From: Criibacterium bergeronii
GTDB taxonomy: Bacteria > Bacillota > Clostridia > Peptostreptococcales > Filifactoraceae
Assembly: GCF_001693775.2 (NCBI RefSeq)
Contig: NZ_MBEW02000001.1
Location: 1-64,000, forward strand
DNA: 64,000 nt
Direction: 5' to 3'
Notes under the pieces: generated by a model
Databases searched by the model: none
Told to the model about the DNA's origin: nothing
The model's input: the letters and a program-made list of their open reading frames with translations, nothing else
Shown here: piece by piece, positions 55,181 through 64,000 of the stretch
How the letters are laid out: each line of letters starts with the position of its first letter
Position numbering within the stretch: the stretch's first letter is position 1
Position numbers and translations under genes: made by a program

Positions 55181-57343
55181 ATGTTAAAAATAGCCAGTGA
55201 AAATAAAATAAAAAACATAATAATAGGCATTGTCATGGGCTTTGTTTTAATTTTTTCCTTTACTATTATTTGGCTTTTTAACTCCTTTAAGGAAATATCT
55301 CTAAATTCCATTTCAGATGCCCATAACAGTTTTGCAAGAGAGCTTGATTATATATATGACACTGTTAATACCTTTGTGTTTGATTATGGAAATTATGTAT
55401 TTGATACAGAGTCTGTCCAAAATTTAATGATGGAAAGATTTTATTCCTCAAAATCTATACACGAAAATGAAAGAAAACACATACTTGAAACGATTAAAAA
55501 ATTTGATTTTGTTCAAGATGTATATATTTTAAACGATTTTAACGGATATGTATTTTCAACAAATGATAAATACTCAGAAGTGCATATTTCTAACCTCAAA
55601 AATTACTTTATAAAGGATTTATTTATCCATAGGAGCGGTATAAAATCTGACGTTCCTATACTTTGTCATAGCAATAATAAATTTGAAGACGATTATTATG
55701 CCTTTGTTTTTTATGCAAAAAATGAACAAAATTATCCTTTGCCTGGAATGTTAATCCTCACTGTGAGCAGTAATTGGTATAAAAAAACTTTACTCCTTGA
55801 TGACACGATTGATAATATGCTAATTTTGGACTCTACCGGAAATATATTGGTCGCCTCATCAGATGTAATGGCTGACAGCTATACAAATGATGACATAAAA
55901 AAATTATTAAGTGTGCCATCAAACAGCTATTTAGAAGATAAAAAAACAGGATATACAACTTTTTCCTATAGCTATGACAATGATAAGAATAAGTACATCA
56001 GAAGTTCAAAATTAGAAAATCTACTACCAAAGCTAGTGCGTATTCAAAATATATTTTATTTCGTACTCTTTGTTTTACTTTTAGTTTTTATATCAATGTT
56101 GTTTATACTTATATCTTACACTATATTGCCATTTTTTCAGATGAACGATACCATAAAGGCTATAAAAAACACCCAGCAATACAACAATCAGGCAGTGCAC
56201 AATGATAATACAGACACCCCTGTTAAAGTTTCATCATTAAAAGAAGAATTGGGCGATGTCTTAATTCATTCAAAAAGGATAAATTTAAATCTAGTATTAT
56301 ATGATATTCTAGTTGAAAGCGTAGCACCTGATGCAACCCTTTTATTTTCTGATATAACTGCAGTGGATTTATCCGAAAAAAGTGGATTCGGTCTCATGCT
56401 CATTCAAGCATCACATAGAAAAGACATCTATTTGGCAATACAAAACGAATACCCTAATCACATTGTATCTAAATATTCCAACACTTACTGGCTATGTGGC
56501 ATTTTTAATGATTATGAAGATTATCTAAGATGTCAGGAGCTAATCTATCAAAATCTAGGAGTAAGATGCTTTTTAAGTACACTTTTCAAGGATTTTTCAA
56601 CCTTGATTGAACATAAAAATAATCTTTTTGAACTAAATCAGCTCAGTGTAATGTTAGCTGACGAAACTAATATAATAGAAGAAAAGCTGATTTGCGAAAA
56701 ACTTTCCAACAATCCTGTAGACAGCAAGGATTACACTTATCTAAAAGCTAGATTAAAAACAGGAAATGTAGACGCATTCTACAAAAAGTGGGAGCAAACA
56801 GTCGATTTACTCAAGAACAGAAGATATGATGTAGTCCAATATGTATACAATAGATGTAAAAATATAGTTTTATCATGTATGAAGGAAATAAATGGTGATA
56901 CAGAAGGTTATAAATTAAATTCAAAAATCGAAGAATTCGATAAAATTGAAGATTTATATAGAGTTTTTGACGATTTTTTACCTATAATAGAAAATTATTT
57001 TAAAGAAAAATCAGCCCAAAAAACTGCTAGCTTGACTGACAATATCATAGAATATATAGAGCAAAACTACCTAGATAAAAATCTAAGTGCTAAAACAATT
57101 TCAGACAAATTTGATATGAACACAGCTTATATAAATCGCCTTTTTAAAAATAAAACCGGTAAGTCAATAGGTGATTATATAAATTACTACCGCATAGATA
57201 AAGCAAAGGTGTTATTAAAAGACTCCGACTTGACAATAGAAGAGTTAGCATTATCGCTTGGTTTTTCTAACAAAAAATACTTTTATGTGCTATTCAAAAA
57301 AATTACAGCTATGACACCTAATGAATACAGGATAAATACCTGA
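55181..57343 (+). CDS. membrane-anchored AraC-type regulator
   Basis: This 720-aa protein has two membrane helices (residues about 13-35 and 290-315) that enclose an extracellular sensor-like domain. A large cytoplasmic linker follows, and a C-terminal AraC/XylS DNA-binding domain at about residues 618-718 (LSAKTISDKFDMNTAYINRL, then LALSLGFSNKKYFYVLFKK). It resembles regulators of solute uptake that sense ligand or binding protein outside the cell. Divergence from tctCBA and the inverted repeat between them suggest it controls that transporter. No receiver domain. Confidence 0.88.
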   Translation: MLKIASENKIKNIIIGIVMGFVLIFSFTIIWLFNSFKEISLNSISDAHNSFARELDYIYDTVNTFVFDYGNYVFDTESVQNLMMERFYSSKSIHENERKHILETIKKFDFVQDVYILNDFNGYVFSTNDKYSEVHISNLKNYFIKDLFIHRSGIKSDVPILCHSNNKFEDDYYAFVFYAKNEQNYPLPGMLILTVSSNWYKKTLLLDDTIDNMLILDSTGNILVASSDVMADSYTNDDIKKLLSVPSNSYLEDKKTGYTTFSYSYDNDKNKYIRSSKLENLLPKLVRIQNIFYFVLFVLLLVFISMLFILISYTILPFFQMNDTIKAIKNTQQYNNQAVHNDNTDTPVKVSSLKEELGDVLIHSKRINLNLVLYDILVESVAPDATLLFSDITAVDLSEKSGFGLMLIQASHRKDIYLAIQNEYPNHIVSKYSNTYWLCGIFNDYEDYLRCQELIYQNLGVRCFLSTLFKDFSTLIEHKNNLFELNQLSVMLADETNIIEEKLICEKLSNNPVDSKDYTYLKARLKTGNVDAFYKKWEQTVDLLKNRRYDVVQYVYNRCKNIVLSCMKEINGDTEGYKLNSKIEEFDKIEDLYRVFDDFLPIIENYFKEKSAQKTASLTDNIIEYIEQNYLDKNLSAKTISDKFDMNTAYINRLFKNKTGKSIGDYINYYRIDKAKVLLKDSDLTIEELALSLGFSNKKYFYVLFKKITAMTPNEYRINT

Positions 57344-57419
57344 TTTAAGAAATATAGCTTTCTAGGCTGAGTAAGTTTGAATTTGGTAGTATATGACTTT
57401 TAAATAAATTTACTTTTTC

Positions 57420-57454
57420 AAATCGCATCTTTATGTACTAGATGCGATTTTTTA
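57420..57454 (+). terminator. terminator of the AraC-type gene
   Basis: AAATCGCATCT and AGATGCGATTT form an 11-bp stem with T-run; it lies about 75 nt past the stop codon. Confidence 0.9.
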
Positions 57455-57490
57455 TTTCATAAAATAAAGTACAACAGCAAAATCTTTTAC

Positions 57491-57518
57491 TTGACTTTTC
57501 ATTAATACATGATATAAT
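57491..57518 (+). promoter_or_regulatory. promoter of infC-rpmI-rplT
   Basis: TTGACT at 57491-57496, 16-nt spacer, perfect TATAAT at 57513-57518; start of RNA near 57525. Confidence 0.85.
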
Positions 57519-57524
57519 AACAAT

Positions 57525-57655
57525 GTTAAAGCAGAAATATCCGTTTCTCACCTTATGGCGAAAGCTTTTAGGGTTCAACTACTAATGCAGTTAAAGTCGA
57601 TATATATAGGTATATCGTAAATAGGGCGGATGAGCGTATGCTTATCCGTTTTTTA
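57525..57655 (+). promoter_or_regulatory. L20-type leader with attenuator before infC
   Basis: A leader of about 150 nt ends in a strong hairpin, CGGATGAGC/GCTTATCCG at 57627-57648, followed by six T: an intrinsic terminator ahead of infC. In Firmicutes ribosomal protein L20 binds such leaders and causes premature termination. The autoregulation by L20 is inferred from position; the leader fold was not computed. Confidence 0.8.
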
Positions 57656-57678
57656 GTTACCAAATTTATAGGAGGTGC

Positions 57679-58194
57679 ATGATTATTAAAGAGCAACAAA
57701 TCAATGAGCAAATTCGCGACAAACAAGTTAGACTAATCGGAGAAGATGGAGAGCAACTTGGTATAATGTCCAGCAAAGATGCTTATGCAATGGCAGTTGA
57801 AAAACAACTCGACTTAGTTAAAATATCTCCAAACTCAACTCCCCCAGTATGTAAAATAATGGATTTCGGAAAATACAGATATGAACTAGCTAAAAAAGAA
57901 AAAGAGAGCAAGAAAAAACAAAAAGTTATGTCTGTAAAGGAAATAAGACTTAGACCAGCTATAGATACCCACGATTTAAATACAAAGGCAAATATGGCGA
58001 TTAAGTTCTTATCAGGAGGAGACAAAGTCAAAATATCAGTAAGATATAGAGGCAGAGAGTTAGGACACAAAGAACTAGGTTTTGAAGTAATGGATGATTT
58101 CTTGAAAATCATAGCAGAGTATGTCTCGCCGCCATCCAAACCTAAAATGGAGGGTAATTCCTTGGTACTTACGGTAGAACCTATTAAAAAATAA
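57679..58194 (+). CDS. infC: translation initiation factor IF-3
   Basis: This 171-aa protein has both IF-3 domains: N-terminal INEQIRDKQVRLIGEDGEQL, linker rich in Lys, and C-terminal VKEIRLRPAIDTHDLNTKA and VKISVRYRGRELGHKELGF. The start is ambiguous: ATG at 57679 has only 3 nt after GGAGG, while ATT at 57682 (the classic infC start codon) has 6. The two starts differ by one residue. Confidence 0.96.
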   Translation: MIIKEQQINEQIRDKQVRLIGEDGEQLGIMSSKDAYAMAVEKQLDLVKISPNSTPPVCKIMDFGKYRYELAKKEKESKKKQKVMSVKEIRLRPAIDTHDLNTKANMAIKFLSGGDKVKISVRYRGRELGHKELGFEVMDDFLKIIAEYVSPPSKPKMEGNSLVLTVEPIKK

Positions 58195-58230
58195 ACTGCA
58201 AAGATTTTTATAAAATTGGAGGAAAAAACA

Positions 58231-58428
58231 ATGCCAAAAATGAAGACTCATAGAGGAGCAGCAAAGAGATTTAAAATCACAGGCACAGGCAAAATCAAAA
58301 GAAACAAAGCGTACAAATCTCATATATTGACTAAAAAATCTCAAAAGAGAAAAAGAAACCTAAGAAAAGCTACCATAATGTCTAAAGGCGATACTAGCCG
58401 TATTACACAGCTATTACCTTACAAGTAA
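58231..58428 (+). CDS. rpmI: 50S ribosomal protein L35
   Basis: This 65-aa basic protein starts [20 protein letters not shown], a textbook L35 opening. I start at ATG 58231 (GGAGG upstream, 36 nt after infC) rather than at an upstream TTG. Confidence 0.97.
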   Translation: MPKMKTHRGAAKRFKITGTGKIKRNKAYKSHILTKKSQKRKRNLRKATIMSKGDTSRITQLLPYK

Positions 58429-58457
58429 AAAATAGTCGGATAAAAGGAGAATAAAAA

Positions 58458-58817
58458 ATGGCAAGAGTTAAAAAAGCACTTAATGCAAAGAAAAAACATA
58501 AAAAGATATTAAAATTAGCTAAAGGTTTCAAGGGAGCTAGGTCTAAATTATTCAGAACAGCCAACCAGTTTGTAATGAAAGCCTTAGCTCACTCTTATGT
58601 AGGTAGAAAACAAAAGAAGAGAAACTTCAGAGCTATGTGGATTGCAAGAATAAATGCAGGTACAAGGCAATACGGCATGAGCTATTCTACATTCATGCAC
58701 GGACTAAAATTATCCAACATAGACATCAACAGAAAAATGCTTTCTGAAATGGCTATAGCAGACCCAAAGGGCTTTGAAGCATTAGTAAACACATCTAAAA
58801 AAGCACTTAACAAATAA
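58458..58817 (+). CDS. rplT: 50S ribosomal protein L20
   Basis: This 119-aa protein begins [20 protein letters not shown] and includes [20 protein letters not shown] and [20 protein letters not shown]. It assembles the large subunit early and probably represses its own operon via the leader. Last gene of the operon, with a terminator. Confidence 0.98.
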   Translation: MARVKKALNAKKKHKKILKLAKGFKGARSKLFRTANQFVMKALAHSYVGRKQKKRNFRAMWIARINAGTRQYGMSYSTFMHGLKLSNIDINRKMLSEMAIADPKGFEALVNTSKKALNK

Positions 58818-58836
58818 ATATGATTAATCAAAAATT

Positions 58837-58878
58837 AAAGCTAATTTTAACTTTTAACAGTTAAAATTAGCTTTTTTT
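58837..58878 (+). terminator. terminator of infC-rpmI-rplT
   Basis: AAAGCTAATTTTAAC pairs with GTTAAAATTAGCTTT, 15 bp, then a T-run. Confidence 0.92.
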
Positions 58879-59411
58879 AATAAGTAAAATCAAGCTGATG
58901 ATTGATATGGCTCTATAAAGTGATATAAATTTATAGTATGAACATTTATACTAATTTACTTTGAAAATTGTAGCATATATCTTGAAAAGAAATTCATGCT
59001 ACTACCTTAGTTTAATTAGAGAAATTGTTAGTGACTTAAATAAAATAGACTACAAATATATTCTAAGTATTCATGAAATTATAAAAGGGTTAAAAAAATA
59101 GTAATTTTTAGTTTAAAATTACAACAATTATGAATTGCTTAATATGAAAAGACATAAAACATAAAAAAATTTTTTTATTTAAATCAAAGGGGCTGTGGAA
59201 GTGAGCGAAAAAATGCTTACTTCTCCTAGTCCCTTTGAGAATTATTGTAATATTTAGATTATCTAAAATTTAACAGTTACTACTATACGTTATTTTCTGT
59301 TACATTTGCAAGTAGTATTTGTATCTTCTATATATTAAAATTTTTTAACTTTCATAGTTTTTTTATTGTCAAACTGGGGTTTGCAACAGCACAAAAATCA
59401 GATTTAGTAAT
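58879..59411. other. gap with a long hairpin and a possible gene end
   Basis: No full gene is visible. A frame ending at about 59101 on the plus strand encodes roughly 39 residues from a TTG (MKRNSCYYLSLIREIVSDL...IIKGLKK) without a ribosome binding site; it may be the end of a lost gene. At 59184-59238 TCAAAGGG...CCCTTTGA encloses GAAGTGAGC...GCTTACTTC, an imperfect stem of about 25 bp. The rest is A+T-rich. Confidence 0.4.
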
Positions 59412-60068
59412 CTACGAAACCCTATAGTGACCGATAATTTTGCCCCACATTTCAAGAATATCTTCTTCATAATTTGCCTGATAAGGTGAAGAATGGTGCA
59501 GCACAAAGGGTATTCCCCTTTTATTTCGGTTATTGGATATAATTCCGATGTGATTTTTCCATATTACAATATCTCCGGCGTGCCATTGGTCTATTATATT
59601 ATAATCTGTTGTTAAAGGTATTGCGTTATTAGCAAAGTATACTTTTAGATTGACTACTCGCCTAAAATCTATATTCTTATCTATAGTATCAATATTATAC
59701 ATATCAGGGTGTAGCCTGATATCAGCGTCCACTAACTCTCGTAAATCATATCCAGCTCCTAGTAAAGCATTTGCTACCACATCCGTGCAGACACCATACT
59801 CATCATCAGGATAGCCGGACGCATAATACTTGCTTTTATATTTGGGTTTACGCTCCAAATATTTGCGGGAGGATAATAAAATATCGCTTTGGTCATCGAT
59901 ACCGTCATTATCCATATCTATAGCACTTTTATATGGCTGTATATTAAAGTATTCGGTGCTATACATCTTGTGAGGGATATAATTAAATCTATAAGAGATA
60001 AATAAAACTATTAGCATTAAGGCAATGCAGAAAAATACTATTTTCTTTTTTGGTCTTTTTCGTTTCAT
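59412..60068 (-). CDS. DUF1287 family protein, membrane-anchored
   Basis: This 218-aa protein has an N-terminal membrane helix (residues 9-25) after a very basic start. The DUF1287 pattern follows: YPDDEYGVCTDVVANALLGA with the Cys-Thr-Asp of an NlpC/P60-like fold (about residues 88-107), RLHPDMYN, and a late His in WKNHIGIISN, then a VLHHS segment. Members are secreted and unproven, perhaps amidase- or peptidase-like cell-wall proteins. Stands alone on the minus strand. Confidence 0.88.
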   Translation of the reverse strand: MKRKRPKKKIVFFCIALMLIVLFISYRFNYIPHKMYSTEYFNIQPYKSAIDMDNDGIDDQSDILLSSRKYLERKPKYKSKYYASGYPDDEYGVCTDVVANALLGAGYDLRELVDADIRLHPDMYNIDTIDKNIDFRRVVNLKVYFANNAIPLTTDYNIIDQWHAGDIVIWKNHIGIISNNRNKRGIPFVLHHSSPYQANYEEDILEMWGKIIGHYRVS

Positions 60069-60563
60069 AGTAGTAATTCCTTATTTTAAATATTTATTTT
60101 GAGAATTTTAAAACAATTATAACATTGATATAGATATTTTAACAAGCGTAAACGTGGGGCAGAAAATTCAAAAAAGTTAAGTCCTATTTGTCATAGACAT
60201 TTCTTATCCAATTGCTACCAATGTCACAATACAGCAAATAAGTATCATTTCATTTTGTTTACATGAGTTAATTCCTAAGTAAAGTATGTTATAATATAAG
60301 TACGTTTTTTAAAATAAAAATTCTATATTAAAGAGTCAAGCTTTTGGTATTAGAGCAGGATTATTTAATCAAAAAAATTAGTCAGCTTGTGTAGGCTAAA
60401 TGAAAAAAGGCCGAATTTTTTAAATAATATTAAAACACGATAAAATACTTAAATTTTAATTGTAGTTAATTACAACTGAACCCAGCTTGCATCTACAGCT
60501 TGATTTTAAAATGTCGCAAGTAATAGGTATTATTGAGAAAGTTAAATAAATAGGGAATATAAA
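60069..60563. other. upstream region of dnaE with a possible long leader
   Basis: No gene is seen in 495 nt. TATGTTATAAT (TATAAT at 60290-60295) is an extended -10 on the plus strand; if used, the dnaE leader would be about 260 nt. I see no convincing riboswitch in it. Confidence 0.5.
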
Positions 60564-63500
60564 ATGGAACAAAATAAACAATTTACCCATCTTCACTTAC
60601 ATACTCCATATTCACTTTTAGATGGCTTTACAAAAATAGACAAGGTGTTGGACAAGGCGAAAGAGCTGGGTATGACAGCGTGTGCCATCACAGACCATGG
60701 TGTGATGTTTGGTGCAGTTGAGTTTTATAAAAAAGCTAAAGCAAGAGGTATCAAACCGATAATTGGCTGCGAGGTTTACACTGCGAATAGGACTATAGCA
60801 GACAAGGAGTCCATAGATGGAAAATCAGGACATCTGATTTTGCTTGCAAAAAATAAAACAGGCTACCAAAACTTAATAAAATTAGTCTCCATCAGCTATA
60901 CCCATGGATTTTATCGCAAGCCAAGAGTAGATATGGAGCTGTTAAAAAAATACAGTGATGGACTTATAGCATTATCGGCTTGCCTTGCAGGTGATGTGCA
61001 GCAGCTACTGTTGCAAGGAGAGTTTGGCAGAGCTACAAAAAAAGCTCAGGAATTTGAAGAAATTTTTGGGCATGACAATTTTTACCTTGAAATGCAGGAC
61101 CATGGCATAGAGGACCAAAAAAGAGTTAATCTATTTTTGCGTGAAATATCAAAGCAAACAGGTATACCACTAGTAATAACAAATGACGTGCACTATACAG
61201 ACAAGCAAGATTATAAATCTCACGACATACTGCTATGCATACAAACACGCAAAAAGTTATCCGATACCGACAGGATGAGATTTCAGACCAACGAATTTTA
61301 TTTCAAATCCAGACAGGAAATGGAAGAAATTTTTCCAAAGGATTTAGAGGCACTGGACAATACAAATAAAATTGCTGATATGTGTAATTTTGATTTTGAA
61401 TTCCACACATATCATTTACCAAAATACGATGTGCCGTATGGATTAAGTGCAAAGGAATATTTGCAAAAGCTATGTGACGAGGGCATCAATAAAAGATATG
61501 AGGTTGTAGACGAAAAAATAAGGCAAAGGCTGGACTATGAGCTGTCTGTCATAGATAATATGGGGTACAACGAATATTTCTTAATAGTGTGGGATTTTAT
61601 CAACTATGCCAAGAAAAATAAGATACCGGTAGGTCCGGGCAGAGGCTCTGCGGCTGGCTCAATAGTCGCTTACAGTTTGGAGATTACGGACATTAATCCA
61701 TTGCAATACGATTTGCTTTTTGAAAGATTTTTAAATCCTGAGCGTATATCAATGCCGGATATTGACGTTGACTTTTGCTATGAAAGACGTGAAGAAGTAA
61801 TCGACTACGTTAAGCAAAAGTATGGAGTTGACCATGTATCACAGATAATTACCTTTGGTACATTAAAATCAAAAGCGGCTATAAAAGATTGTGCAAGGGT
61901 CATGGATTTTAGCTACGAGCTTGGCGATAGCTTGTCAAAAATGATTCCATCTCAAAATAATATTCCTGTAAGCATAGACGAGGCTCTTTCTATGAATAAG
62001 GACTTCAAAAAAAGATATGAGACCGAGTCACAGGTAAAACAGTTAATTGACACAGCAAAGACAATAGAAGATTTACCAAGACACGCCTCCACTCATGCAG
62101 CGGGAGTGCTTATAGCAGGAGAGCCGGTAGACAATTTTGTACCTCTTTTTGCACAGCAGGACAACGTAGTGGCTCAATTTGACATGAATACGCTGGAGGA
62201 GCTTGGACTTTTAAAAATGGACTTCTTAGGATTAAGAACTCTTACAGTAATAAACGATGCGATATTAGATATAAAACAGCGTAGGAATATAGATATAGAT
62301 TTGCAAAAAATAGATTACGAGGATCAAAAGGTATTTGAAAATATATCAAATGGAAATACCTTAGGAGTATTTCAATTAGAGGCAACTGGTGTAAAAAACT
62401 ATTTTAAGCAGTTAAGACCAACCCATATTGAGGATATCATCGCAGGAACATCTATTTACAGACCAGGCCCAATGATGTTCAAGGACGTTTATATTGAAAA
62501 TAAAAAAAATCCGAACTCAATAAAATATCATCATGAAAAATTAAAACCGATATTAAAAGAAAGCTATGGAGTTTTAATCTATCAAGAGCAGGTAATGAGG
62601 ATAGTTAGAGATTTAGCAGGATATTCCTTTGCAGGTGCGGACTTAGTTCGTCGTGCCATGTCTAAGAAAAAAATGGAGACAATGCAAAAGGAAAGGCAAA
62701 AGTTTATCTATGGTGATGAAAAAGAGTGTATAAAGGGTTGTATAGCCAACGGTGTAGACGAAAAAACTGCAAACAAAATTTTTGATGAAATGATTGATTT
62801 TGCAAAATATGCCTTCAACAAGTCCCATGCTGCCGCCTATGCCACAGTAGCCTTTCAGACAGCCTATTTAAAGACGTATTATATGCCTGAGTATATGGCT
62901 GCACTGATGACATCATATATAGGTGGTACTGAAAGTGAGAAAAAAATCGTACCTTGCAAGCTGGACTGCGAAGAAAATGATATAAAAATATTGACACCGG
63001 ACATCAATTTTTCAGCAGACAGGTTTGTTGTGCAAGGCGATAATGCAATCAGGTTTCCATTAAGTGCAATAAAAGGAGTTGGCTCTGAGGCAGCAAAACT
63101 TATTGCCAAGGAGAGAATAGAAAACGGGCTTTATAAGTCCTTTGAAGATATGGCAAGGAGACTGGACTCCGGCATACTCAACAAAAGAGTAATAGAGGCA
63201 CTTATTAAATCAGGTAGCCTTGACAGCATTTCCTATACAAGAGCAGATGTGATGGCTCATTATGAGGACATACTAGCATCTGTAAATTCGGACAAAAGAA
63301 ACAGCATAAAAGGACAGATAAATTTTTTCAACACAGACAAGCTGGCAGATTTTGTGTTTGAAGAAAAACCGAAAATCAACGAATTTAGAAAAGAAATTTT
63401 ACTTGCTCAAGAAAAAGAAAGCTTAGGATTTTACATCAGCGGCAGCCCTCTTGATAAATATAAAGCTGTAAGAAAAAGATTTGCTAATACAAACACATTA

Positions 63501-64000
63501 AATATAGATAAAATCGGAAAAGACGAAGAAGAAGTAGATTTTAGAAATATAAAAACAGAAAAGCAAAAACTGATAGCCATGGTAACAGAAGTAAAAGTAA
63601 TAACAGACAAAAATGGAAATGACATGGCATTTGTAAAAGTATCCGATGAATTTTCCGTACTGGAAATGACAGTTTTTTCAAGTTTATATAAAAATGTAAG
63701 AGACTTACTAAAAAAAGATGAAATAATCTATATTGAGGGTAAAGTAAGTGTAGGCTACGGCAACAATGATGGAAATCAGCTACTTGCAGATGTGATAAAA
63801 AGTGCAGACGAGCTAAGCCCGATGCTTAAAATATATGTGAGAGTAAAAGATTTTTCTACATCCTTTGAAGTGAGAAAAGTGGAAAGATTTTTCCATTATA
63901 GCGGAGATACAAATCTTATATTTTACGATGAAAAAACAAAAATGACCTACACCAAAGAAGGTCAAAACGTATATTACAATGATGAGCTACTTGAGCAGCT
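60564..64000 (+). CDS. dnaE: DNA polymerase III alpha subunit DnaE (cut at the right edge)
   Basis: The window holds the first 1145 codons or so. An N-terminal PHP domain is intact (FTHLHLHTPYSLLDG; ITDHGVMFG; GCEVY; LEMQDHG; ITNDVHY). The C-family polymerase core has VGPGRGSAAGSIVAY, the catalytic MPDIDVDF and LPRHASTHAAGV; HhH and OB-fold parts follow. Length and PHP place it with DnaE rather than PolC. In Firmicutes DnaE starts primers that PolC extends. The frame is open to the last base. The start ATG is preceded by a weak AGGGAA. Confidence 0.96.
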   Translation, partial: MEQNKQFTHLHLHTPYSLLDGFTKIDKVLDKAKELGMTACAITDHGVMFGAVEFYKKAKARGIKPIIGCEVYTANRTIADKESIDGKSGHLILLAKNKTGYQNLIKLVSISYTHGFYRKPRVDMELLKKYSDGLIALSACLAGDVQQLLLQGEFGRATKKAQEFEEIFGHDNFYLEMQDHGIEDQKRVNLFLREISKQTGIPLVITNDVHYTDKQDYKSHDILLCIQTRKKLSDTDRMRFQTNEFYFKSRQEMEEIFPKDLEALDNTNKIADMCNFDFEFHTYHLPKYDVPYGLSAKEYLQKLCDEGINKRYEVVDEKIRQRLDYELSVIDNMGYNEYFLIVWDFINYAKKNKIPVGPGRGSAAGSIVAYSLEITDINPLQYDLLFERFLNPERISMPDIDVDFCYERREEVIDYVKQKYGVDHVSQIITFGTLKSKAAIKDCARVMDFSYELGDSLSKMIPSQNNIPVSIDEALSMNKDFKKRYETESQVKQLIDTAKTIEDLPRHASTHAAGVLIAGEPVDNFVPLFAQQDNVVAQFDMNTLEELGLLKMDFLGLRTLTVINDAILDIKQRRNIDIDLQKIDYEDQKVFENISNGNTLGVFQLEATGVKNYFKQLRPTHIEDIIAGTSIYRPGPMMFKDVYIENKKNPNSIKYHHEKLKPILKESYGVLIYQEQVMRIVRDLAGYSFAGADLVRRAMSKKKMETMQKERQKFIYGDEKECIKGCIANGVDEKTANKIFDEMIDFAKYAFNKSHAAAYATVAFQTAYLKTYYMPEYMAALMTSYIGGTESEKKIVPCKLDCEENDIKILTPDINFSADRFVVQGDNAIRFPLSAIKGVGSEAAKLIAKERIENGLYKSFEDMARRLDSGILNKRVIEALIKSGSLDSISYTRADVMAHYEDILASVNSDKRNSIKGQINFFNTDKLADFVFEEKPKINEFRKEILLAQEKESLGFYISGSPLDKYKAVRKRFANTNTLNIDKIGKDEEEVDFRNIKTEKQKLIAMVTEVKVITDKNGNDMAFVKVSDEFSVLEMTVFSSLYKNVRDLLKKDEIIYIEGKVSVGYGNNDGNQLLADVIKSADELSPMLKIYVRVKDFSTSFEVRKVERFFHYSGDTNLIFYDEKTKMTYTKEGQNVYYNDELLEQ

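Overview
The window is a stretch of chromosome from a low-GC (A+T-rich) anaerobic Gram-positive bacterium. The flagellar operon order, type-A RNase P RNA, the clpC-radA-yacL-ispF block, the CdaA-CdaR pair, the L20 leader and intrinsic terminators followed by T-runs all fit the Clostridia. The mix of flagella, a CAMP factor and a tripartite tricarboxylate transporter would suit a motile member of the Peptostreptococcaceae or a relative. That placement is inference: there is no rRNA gene here to fix it.

Left third, almost all minus strand. Positions 1-9.8 kb carry a flagellar hook/basal-body operon read as flgB-flgC-fliE-fliF-fliG-fliH-fliI-fliJ-(MotE-like)-fliK-flgD-flgE, with flgE cut by the window edge. 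The RNase P RNA gene lies only 28 nt upstream of flgB. Next come ispF, a PIN-TRAM protein (yacL), radA, clpC and mnmA, then an ABC-2 exporter operon with its own GntR/YtrA-type repressor and two tiny membrane peptides. An N-terminally truncated phosphoribosyltransferase and bioB (behind a BirA-like operator) follow.

22-28 kb: mutS2, an unknown 128-aa protein and a metallophosphoesterase on the plus strand. A graveyard comes next: a GntR/FCD regulator with an in-frame stop and a frameshift, a hydroxyacid dehydrogenase with an internal deletion, and the start of a TRAP transporter subunit. A DUF1292 gene follows, whose ribosome binding site can pair with its own leader.

28-42 kb: asnS, a pseudouridine synthase, lepB, cdaR, cdaA (c-di-AMP synthesis), cinA and a GalT-like transferase. 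queT sits behind a short leader that folds like a preQ1-I riboswitch. The zinc importer znuA-znuC-znuB follows. Between znuA and a FAD-dependent oxidoreductase lie a degenerate tRNA-Thr, a small type I toxin-antitoxin module and an intact tRNA-Thr(GGT) in the opposite orientation. A decayed IS630-type transposase comes next.

42-58 kb: a secreted CAMP-factor homologue (minus strand). Then a plus-strand run: pyrH, frr, a 70-aa ORF, smpB, a MATE exporter, a GNAT-like protein, a glyoxalase, a PAP2 phosphatase, a PepD dipeptidase and an HPr protein. Two adjacent MgtC paralogues and tctC-tctB-tctA lie on the minus strand, with a divergent membrane-bound AraC-type regulator; a perfect 15-bp inverted repeat lies between tctC and that regulator.

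57-64 kb: promoter, L20-type leader and attenuator, then infC-rpmI-rplT; a DUF1287 protein; and the first 3.4 kb of dnaE, which runs off the right end. No CRISPR array, rRNA gene or intact insertion sequence was seen.
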